Positions 34,179 through 39,545 of a stretch of 39,545 nucleotides of DNA are shown here, one piece after another (position 1 is the stretch's first letter; each line of letters begins with the position of its first letter). Location of the stretch: assembly GCA_022771695.1 (NCBI GenBank), contig JALEKJ010000030.1, positions 1 to 39,545 of the forward strand, written 5' to 3'. The DNA comes from Roseburia sp. GTDB taxonomy: Bacteria > Bacillota > Clostridia > Lachnospirales > Lachnospiraceae. Position numbers and translations under genes: made by a program. Below the pieces are notes generated by a model. The model was not told where the DNA came from. It ran no database searches and worked only from the letters and a program-made list of their open reading frames with translations.

Positions 34179-35327
34179 CTAAATTCCAAAGATTGCCATA
34201 AATACACCGGCTGCTACTGCAGTACCGATAACGCCGGCAACGTTTGGTCCCATTGCGTGCATAAGTAAAAAGTTTGTCGGATCTTCCTCTGCTCCCACCT
34301 TCTGGGATACACGCGCTGCCATAGGAACGGCAGACACACCGGCAGAACCAATCAGTGGATTAATCTTGCCACCTGTAATCTTACATAACAGCTTACCGAA
34401 TAATACGCCGGCTGCTGTACCAAACATAAATGCAATTAATCCTAATGCAACAATCTTAAGTGTTGTTACGTTTAAGAATGCCTCAGCACTCGTGGATGCG
34501 CCTACGGAAGTACCAAGCAGGATAACTACGATGTACATCAATGCGTTTGATGCCGTGTCTGTCAGCTGACGAACCACGCCACACTCACGGAACAGGTTAC
34601 CAAGCATCAACATACCAACAAGTGGTGCTGTTGTAGGAAGAATCGTACATACAACGATGGTTACAACGATTGGGAATAAGATTCTCTCTAATTTAGAAAC
34701 AGGTCTTAAATTCTGCATCTTAATCGCACGCTCTTCCTTTGTGGTAAACAGCTTCATGATTGGCGGCTGAATCACGGGAACAAGTGCCATGTAAGAATAT
34801 GCGGCCACGGCAATTGGTCCCATAAGTCCAGACTGCCCTAACTTTCCTGCAAGGAAAATAGAAGTCGGACCATCCGCACCACCAATGATAGATACTGCAG
34901 CAGCAGCCTTATCATTAAAGCCAAGTAAAATTGCCATAAAGTATGCACCAAAGATACCAAACTGTGCAGCTGCTCCTAAAAGGAAGCTGATTGGGTTTGC
35001 AATCAACGGTCCAAAGTCTGTCATTGCACCAACTCCAAGGAATATCAGAGAAGGTAAAATAGACCATTCATCTAAGATATAAAAGTAGTGGAACAAACCA
35101 CCCACACCATTGCTCATCTGTTCAGGGCTTGCAAAAATATCCGGGTAAATATTTACCAACAGCATACCAAATGCAATCGGAACGAGCAACAACGGTTCAA
35201 ATCCCTTCGCAATAGCCAGATACAGGAAAAAGCATGCAACAAGAATCATTACAAAGTTTCCCCATGTCAAGTTAAAGAAAGCGGTCTGATGCAGGAGGTT
35301 TCCCATTGTCTCTGTAAAATAGCTCAT
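34179..35327 (-). CDS. oadB: Na+-translocating decarboxylase beta subunit
   Basis: A 382-residue polytopic membrane protein, the carboxybiotin decarboxylase and Na+ pump of the oxaloacetate/methylmalonyl-CoA/glutaconyl-CoA decarboxylase family. The signature [19 protein letters not shown] carries the conserved D152, which in the Klebsiella protein is required for Na+ transport and decarboxylation. Other conserved stretches: [33 protein letters not shown] and [21 protein letters not shown]. It sits between the biotin carrier and the alpha subunit genes. Which acid is decarboxylated depends on the two partner carboxyltransferases. Confidence 0.96.
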   Translation of the reverse strand: MSYFTETMGNLLHQTAFFNLTWGNFVMILVACFFLYLAIAKGFEPLLLVPIAFGMLLVNIYPDIFASPEQMSNGVGGLFHYFYILDEWSILPSLIFLGVGAMTDFGPLIANPISFLLGAAAQFGIFGAYFMAILLGFNDKAAAAVSIIGGADGPTSIFLAGKLGQSGLMGPIAVAAYSYMALVPVIQPPIMKLFTTKEERAIKMQNLRPVSKLERILFPIVVTIVVCTILPTTAPLVGMLMLGNLFRECGVVRQLTDTASNALMYIVVILLGTSVGASTSAEAFLNVTTLKIVALGLIAFMFGTAAGVLFGKLLCKITGGKINPLIGSAGVSAVPMAARVSQKVGAEEDPTNFLLMHAMGPNVAGVIGTAVAAGVFMAIFGI

Positions 35328-35346
35328 TGTTTTCCTCCTAATAAAA

Positions 35347-35715
35347 TTAGTTTAATGTTGCAAGTAATGCTCCCGCTTCTACCATATCACCAACGTTTAC
35401 GTTGATGCTTGCTACTGTACCGTCCTGTGTAGCAACAACCGGAGTCTCCATCTTCATAATCTCTAAGATAAGGACTGTATCACCCTTCTTGACAGCAGTA
35501 CCTACGCCCGCCTCAATCTTAAATACTTTTCCGGCTGCTCCTGCCTCGATTTTAACGCTTCCTGCGCCTGCAGCGGCTGCTGGTTTTGCAGCCGGCGCTG
35601 CTGCCGGTGCTGCTGCGGCACGTCTTGGTGCAGTTGCCGGTGCGCTTACTGCACCGTTCTCTTCTACTGTTACATCATAAACAGTTCCATTTACTGTAAT
35701 TGTATAGCTTTTCAT
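35347..35715 (-). CDS. Biotin carboxyl carrier protein
   Basis: A 122-residue protein: a short beta-rich N-terminal part ([19 protein letters not shown]), an Ala/Pro-rich flexible linker at about 22-52, and a biotinyl domain at about 53-122. The biotinylation motif is EIMKMET with K88 as the attachment site. It would carry carboxyl groups between the two carboxyltransferases and the OadB pump, like the 1.3S subunit of transcarboxylase or MmdC. Gene spacing is 19 bases to oadB and 40 bases to the gamma subunit. A good GGAGG site precedes the ATG. Confidence 0.96.
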   Translation of the reverse strand: MKSYTITVNGTVYDVTVEENGAVSAPATAPRRAAAAPAAAPAAKPAAAAGAGSVKIEAGAAGKVFKIEAGVGTAVKKGDTVLILEIMKMETPVVATQDGTVASINVNVGDMVEAGALLATLN

Positions 35716-35755
35716 TAATTTTTCCTCCTAAATATAATAATCCCTCTGAACCTTA

Positions 35756-36481
35756 TTATCTTCTATGGATAGAACGTACTACGAATGAATCAGCAGAAGT
35801 TCCTTCACTTGCTGCGATTGCTGCAGAAATAACTGCAACGAGTTCCAAATCATCCGTAGACGATTCTTCGTTTGAAACACTCTGTTCTGCCACGACGTTT
35901 TCTGTCTTTGGTGCCTCTTTTTTACGTCCCGCCATCTTATCCTGAATTACAGAGATAAACTTGAAGCAGTAGATAATCAAACTAATTAAAATCAGAACCA
36001 CGAATACGGTTCCCATACCCATCAAGGTGTTAAGTCCCGCTTTGGTCATCTTTTCGCCAAGTGTATATACAAGATCTGCATTGGTATCGACAATCTCCAC
36101 CTGCTTAGTCTCGTAATTATACTCAAGGACGAAGGTCATGCACAGGTCACGATTTTCATATTTGATAATCTGCTCTAATGTCAATGTATCCTGTGCCTTG
36201 TCTAAAGAGAATTCTCCCATCCCCTGATATGCCCCAAGTTCAGGAGCATAAGTCAGCCAGCCGGAAAATAACTTTGTATATACTTCATCTGCACTTGCCT
36301 CGTAATATGCCAGTTCTTCCTCACTCATGGCAGTAATCTGCTCAACATTCTGACTCATAATCAACTCACAGTCGGAATATTTCAAGCCATAGAAATCAAA
36401 TGTTTCTTTATCAATTCCACAAGCAGATAAACCGAGCACCATTATGATAAGGCAAAGCATAAGAGATAATTTTTTCTTCAT
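35756..36481 (-). CDS. Lipoprotein with OadG-like Na+-pump gamma subunit segment
   Basis: A 241-residue protein with an N-terminal lipoprotein signal ending LGLSAC (acylated C21), an extracytoplasmic domain at about 22-150 (EYNYETKQVEIVDTNADLVYTL), one membrane helix at about 154-176, and a cytoplasmic tail whose end (ELVAVISAAIAASEG...SFVVRSIHRR) is characteristic of decarboxylase gamma/delta subunits. OadG-type subunits assemble the alpha and beta subunits of Na+ pumps, and usually lack an extracytoplasmic domain of this size. The lipid anchor plus helix would fix it twice to the membrane. ATG 36481 has AAAGGTG upstream; the frame extends to 36559 but that overlaps the previous gene. Confidence 0.85.
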   Translation of the reverse strand: MKKKLSLMLCLIIMVLGLSACGIDKETFDFYGLKYSDCELIMSQNVEQITAMSEEELAYYEASADEVYTKLFSGWLTYAPELGAYQGMGEFSLDKAQDTLTLEQIIKYENRDLCMTFVLEYNYETKQVEIVDTNADLVYTLGEKMTKAGLNTLMGMGTVFVVLILISLIIYCFKFISVIQDKMAGRKKEAPKTENVVAEQSVSNEESSTDDLELVAVISAAIAASEGTSADSFVVRSIHRR

Positions 36482-36494
36482 AAACTTCACCTTT

Positions 36495-37931
36495 CTATTT
36501 TGTTCTATGTTTCTTATCCGGTACACCTTCATACTTTGTATATAAAAGCTCAAATGCATTCACAAGATACTTTCTCGTATCAGCCGGATCCAGAATCAGA
36601 TCAACATAGCCTCTTCTCGCTGCTGTCGCAACACTTCCCTGTAATGCATCATACTCTTTTGCTTTCTCGGAAAGCTCATCTGCGGAAGCGTCTGCATACA
36701 TAATCTTGGCTGCAAGTTCTGCATCCATCATGCCAACCTTCGCGTCCGGCCAAGCATATACGAAATCTGCTCCGATAGACTTGGAATTCATAGCTACATA
36801 TGCGCTTCCGTATGCCTCTCCGGTAATCAGGTTCACCTTAGGGCAGGTAGCACCGGCAAAAGCTGCTGTCATATGTGCAAGTGCTTTGGCAAGTCTCTTC
36901 TCTGCACACATGCAAGCCTTAAACCCCTTAACATTCGTCAATGTAAGAACCGGAATCTCAAATGCATCACAGAACTGAACGAACTCAGCTGCTTTCTCAC
37001 ATCCCTTTGCGGAAAGAACAGCGTCAAACTCCTCAGATTTCTTTCCTTCCTCATCATAAACTTCCGTACAGTTTGCAACTGCACCTACCGTCATGCCGTT
37101 TAATTTGATGAAGCCGGTTACCATATCCTTTGCATAAGAAGCCTTTGTCTCAAAGAATACATGTCCATCAGAAACCTCTGAAAGGACATATCTCGGATCC
37201 CCCTTCATAACTGCCATATTCTCACATGCGCGGTTTAAATCATCCTCACACTCACATGTATATACATCGCCCTCGTTGTTCAGTGGCAGCATGCCCACTA
37301 ACTCACGGATAGATGCCAAAATCTCATCCTCTGTTCCGACAGCATCAATGCAACCGTTCTCCTCGCCCTGGAACTTAGCAGCTGAAGTATCGCACTTGTC
37401 TACACGATTACCATCGATTGCATTCGGAGAGTTTACAAACATCTTGCCCTTGCTCTCCTCGATAAATGCGAAATCACACAATGCCGGAACAACGGAAAGT
37501 CCACCGCCACAACTGCCAAAAATAGCTGAAATCTGTGGAATCACACCGGATGCTGCAACCTCTTTTGCATAAATCTGACCAAATCCGTCTAATGCATCCA
37601 CGGATTCCTGCAAACGGATTCCTGCACAATCAATAAAACCGATGACCGGAGCTCCCATCTTCATCGCCATATCATACACGGAAGCAATCTTCTTCGCATG
37701 CATCTCTCCGATGGTACCGTTTAATACGGAAGCATCCTGGCTATAGATAAATACCAGATTACCATCGATAAGTCCGTGGCCCGTGATAACACCATCGGAA
37801 GGTGTATCCGTTGTTGCAAGATTAAAGTCTGTACTTCTTGCTGTCACGAGAGAACCGATTTCCATAAAGCTGTTCTCATCGACTAACCTGGTGATGCGCT
37901 GCATAGCCAGGCTACCATTACTACTATTCAT
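36495..37931 (-). CDS. Divergent acyl-CoA carboxyltransferase (MmdA/12S-like)
   Basis: A 478-residue crotonase-fold protein of the carboxyl transferase family (PCC beta, MmdA, 12S). It shows two repeated domains: QDASVLNGTIGEMHAKKIASVYDMAMKMGAPVIGFID and later CEKAAEFVQFCDAFEIPVLTLTNVKGF. Usual active-site motifs are changed: the DSGGAR-type motif reads DCAGIR at 101-106, the AYGGAY motif reads AYGSAY at 373-378, and the GPCAGG motif reads GSCGGG around 139-144. The substrate is probably an acyl-CoA but cannot be named. It heads the operon with the Na+-pump genes; ATG 37931 has GGAGGG 7 bases ahead. A biotin carboxylase is not seen in the window. Confidence 0.82.
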   Translation of the reverse strand: MNSSNGSLAMQRITRLVDENSFMEIGSLVTARSTDFNLATTDTPSDGVITGHGLIDGNLVFIYSQDASVLNGTIGEMHAKKIASVYDMAMKMGAPVIGFIDCAGIRLQESVDALDGFGQIYAKEVAASGVIPQISAIFGSCGGGLSVVPALCDFAFIEESKGKMFVNSPNAIDGNRVDKCDTSAAKFQGEENGCIDAVGTEDEILASIRELVGMLPLNNEGDVYTCECEDDLNRACENMAVMKGDPRYVLSEVSDGHVFFETKASYAKDMVTGFIKLNGMTVGAVANCTEVYDEEGKKSEEFDAVLSAKGCEKAAEFVQFCDAFEIPVLTLTNVKGFKACMCAEKRLAKALAHMTAAFAGATCPKVNLITGEAYGSAYVAMNSKSIGADFVYAWPDAKVGMMDAELAAKIMYADASADELSEKAKEYDALQGSVATAARRGYVDLILDPADTRKYLVNAFELLYTKYEGVPDKKHRTK

Positions 37932-37960
37932 TCTTTTGCCCTCCATCTATAAATTGTTTT

Positions 37961-37978
37961 CCATATCATTTGATATGG
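37961..37978. promoter_or_regulatory. Palindrome in the leader of the carboxyltransferase operon
   Basis: CCATATCA TT TGATATGG, a perfect 8-bp inverted repeat with a 2-base spacer, lies 30 bases before the first ATG and about 60 bases after the predicted transcript start. This could be an operator or a leader hairpin. Confidence 0.45.
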
Positions 37979-38044
37979 ATTCATAGTGAATAAAATAAGC
38001 TTTCTGCGTCCTTATGTAAAAATCAACAAATTCCGCTATGTTAA

Positions 38045-38073
38045 ATTATAGTTACTTTTTTCCAATATTTCAA
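38045..38073 (-). promoter_or_regulatory. Strong sigma-A-like promoter of the carboxyltransferase operon
   Basis: TTGAAA (38073-38068), 17 bases, perfect TATAAT (38050-38045) on the minus strand. The leader is about 105 bases long. Confidence 0.75.
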
Positions 38074-38113
38074 GTAAATTGTTAATTTCTTGACACTTTT
38101 ATTACACTCTTTG

Positions 38114-39328
38114 TTATTTCGTCAGCCAAAGCTGCTCCAGTGTTCGCGCAAAGCACCAGTTAAAATCAATTTTTTTCACTCCGCTTCCCGCCGTCACACG
38201 GCACTCTCCCAGCTCTTCATTTCCCAGCCTGTAAGTAATTCTTCCAATATAAGCACCTTTTGTTATCGGTGCATAAAGCTTATCCGCAAGTTCATAGCAG
38301 ATTGTTACTTCTTCCCCCTCTGCAAGCAAAATTGAAAAACATCCATTATAATTTTCTAAAACGGGTTCCACCCATGTCTCTCCTCCAATACTATCTCCCT
38401 GTCCATCGCTCACCATAATCGGTGCAAGCCGTTCCTTCTCCGGTTTAAGTTCACTTAAATCCTCTTTTCGGAAGTTCTCAATCCCGTAATTCATTAGTTT
38501 TTTTGTATCAGACCATTTATATGTCTTATTATTAGGCCATCCACAGGCGAGCAAAGCTACAATATAGGTTCTGCCGTCGCGTTCCAACGCACCGACATAG
38601 CAATAGCCTGCGGTTCCTGTAAATCCTGTTTTCCCGGAAAGTGCACCGTCCATCATCTGTAAAAAAGCATTGTGGTTGCTACAGTTGTAAGAGTTTTTCC
38701 CCTCTGCATCGCAAAAGCTGTGCGTTCCCGCCTGAGTAATCTCTATAAACTGCTTCGATTTTGGCGATAATTTAATACAATAGCGCATAATTTTAGCAAG
38801 GTCGGACGCCGTTGTGTGATGGAACCCCTTGTCATCTTTTCCATCCAGACCATTTGGTGTAATAAAATAACTGTCCGTACAACCTATCTCCTCTGCCTTC
38901 CGATTCATGATATCAGCAAAGTTCGTCACATCTCCCGCAATATGTTCTGCAATCACCACAGCGCAGTCGTTGAAAGACTCCAACATCAGACCATAGAGCA
39001 TATCCTTCATAAAAAAAATCTGCCCCTCTTGCATTCCCAGATGAACTTTGGGCTGCGACGCGGCGTAGGAAGACACCGTCACTCGACTGTCAAGTTCACA
39101 GTTCTCCAATGCAATAATGCATGTTAAAATTTTTGTGGTACTGGCATTTGCCATCGCTTGATATCCATTTTTCTCATATAAAATACGCCCGGAGTCTCCA
39201 TCCATCAAAACTGCCGATTTTGCATATAGTTCGGTCTCCTTCGGTACCTCCGCCGCACAGATGGTCACCTCCGATTGAAATAATAAAGCAAGACAAAGAA
39301 TAACTGCTATAATTCGATGATTCACCAT
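38114..39328 (-). CDS. D-alanyl-D-alanine carboxypeptidase (PBP5/DacF family)
   Basis: A 404-residue exported serine peptidase that trims the terminal D-Ala from peptidoglycan stem peptides. A signal peptide occupies about residues 1-26, followed by the peptidase S11 domain with S63-T-T-K66, S118-F-N120 and K233-T-G235, then a beta-rich C-terminal domain that usually positions the enzyme at the membrane. DacF-type enzymes in spore formers act on cortex or vegetative wall; which is meant here is not clear. The start is ambiguous: ATG 39328 (GGAG 3 bases upstream) or GTG 39325 (GGAG 6 bases upstream). It stands alone, after a hairpin at 39373-39400. Confidence 0.93.
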   Translation of the reverse strand: MVNHRIIAVILCLALLFQSEVTICAAEVPKETELYAKSAVLMDGDSGRILYEKNGYQAMANASTTKILTCIIALENCELDSRVTVSSYAASQPKVHLGMQEGQIFFMKDMLYGLMLESFNDCAVVIAEHIAGDVTNFADIMNRKAEEIGCTDSYFITPNGLDGKDDKGFHHTTASDLAKIMRYCIKLSPKSKQFIEITQAGTHSFCDAEGKNSYNCSNHNAFLQMMDGALSGKTGFTGTAGYCYVGALERDGRTYIVALLACGWPNNKTYKWSDTKKLMNYGIENFRKEDLSELKPEKERLAPIMVSDGQGDSIGGETWVEPVLENYNGCFSILLAEGEEVTICYELADKLYAPITKGAYIGRITYRLGNEELGECRVTAGSGVKKIDFNWCFARTLEQLWLTK

Positions 39329-39372
39329 GTACTCCACAAGATTAATTCATAAATTTGTATGCACTCCCACAA

Positions 39373-39400
39373 AAAAAGATGCGCAAAAGCGCATCTTTTT
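39373..39400. terminator. Strong bidirectional hairpin terminator
   Basis: A perfect 12-bp stem AAAAAGATGCGC / GCGCATCTTTTT with an AAAA loop. T-rich on both strands. It separates the D,D-carboxypeptidase gene from whatever lies beyond the right edge. Confidence 0.8.
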
Positions 39401-39420
39401 AAATAGGGTAATCAAAGTTT

Positions 39421-39511
39421 TTGAGGGGCTACCTTTTTGAGGGTACAGTTTGAGGGTTTTGTTTGAGGGGCTTTCTTGAGGGGCTGGTTTGAGGGTTCTT
39501 CTTGAGGGGCT
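39421..39511 (+). repeat. Tandem repeat, seven TTGAGGG units with 13-bp period
   Basis: TTGAGGG occurs at 39421, 39437, 39450, 39463, 39476, 39489 and 39502. The last six are exactly 13 bases apart; the first gap is 16. Four units continue GCT (TTGAGGGGCT), while three have T after the G-run (TTGAGGGT). The 4-6 bases between cores vary but are mostly pyrimidine. No long ORF uses this region in any frame. It lies directly beside the hairpin at 39373-39400. Confidence 0.85.
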
Positions 39512-39545
39512 ATGCTTCACAGCAACAAAAAACAGGATTAATCAG

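Noticed and set aside
39421-39511. CRISPR array reading of the TTGAGGG repeats
   Set aside because: Units are 7-10 bases with 3-6 base spacers, far too short for a CRISPR repeat or spacer, and no cas genes are present.
39510-39545. Possible C-terminus of a minus-strand gene (ending ...VFCCCEA) entering from the right edge
   Set aside because: Only 11 codons are visible and the frame is not distinguishable from chance.

Overview
The window looks like a chromosomal segment of an anaerobic, spore-forming Firmicute, most likely a Lachnospiraceae-type Clostridium relative. This rests on a GerW-type sporulation gene next to a DUF2953 gene, a clostridial six-gene Rnf cluster with a multi-cluster RnfB, a cmk-ispH-rpsA run, DUF896, and a sodium-pump decarboxylase cluster with a separate biotin carrier. 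AGGAGG-type ribosome binding sites and sigma-A-like promoters are common. Nearly all genes lie on the minus strand; only apbE, a YprB-like nuclease and a Cu/Zn-SOD-like gene are on the plus strand. I saw no rRNA, tRNA, CRISPR array or riboswitch.

Layout, left to right. 1-139: the 5' end of an IS256-family element cut by the window edge. 194-334: a 46-residue membrane peptide. 423-2680: gerW, DUF2953, a small conserved gene and a NUDIX hydrolase, read leftwards from a promoter near 2760. 2806-8439: zapA, a U32-family protein, an FtsW/RodA-type flippase/polymerase and a class B PBP (cell division and wall). 8564-15236: proB, DUF896, 5-formyl-THF cyclo-ligase, proA, a lipoprotein, miaB, ruvA, ruvB, closely spaced and probably co-transcribed. 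15408-17875: apbE (plus) and a MATE exporter (minus) converging on a shared hairpin. 18031-23145: rnfCDGEAB with its own promoter and terminator. 23388-25303: YprB-like nuclease and cheR. 25446-30283: RpiR regulator, HI0933-like flavoprotein, cmk, ispH, rpsA. 30484-32571: SOD-like gene and a GH79-like glycosidase. 32748-37931: a biotin-dependent carboxyltransferase / Na+ pump operon. 38114-39328: D,D-carboxypeptidase. 39373-39511: a hairpin and a 13-bp-period tandem repeat.

Two ion-pumping systems dominate the physiology. Rnf couples reduced ferredoxin to NAD+ and pumps Na+ or H+; the ApbE protein nearby is the type of enzyme that attaches FMN to RnfG and RnfD. The second operon encodes two different carboxyltransferases, a biotin carrier and the beta and gamma subunits of a Na+-translocating decarboxylase, so it could link the sodium gradient to carboxyl transfer between organic acids and acyl-CoA.

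The least-explained items are the TTGAGGG tandem repeat at the right edge, the divergent CoA carboxyltransferase with altered active-site motifs, a Cys-rich tail on RnfE, a leaderless Cu/Zn-SOD-like protein, and a Gly-to-Arg change in the dinucleotide-binding motif of the HI0933-like flavoprotein.
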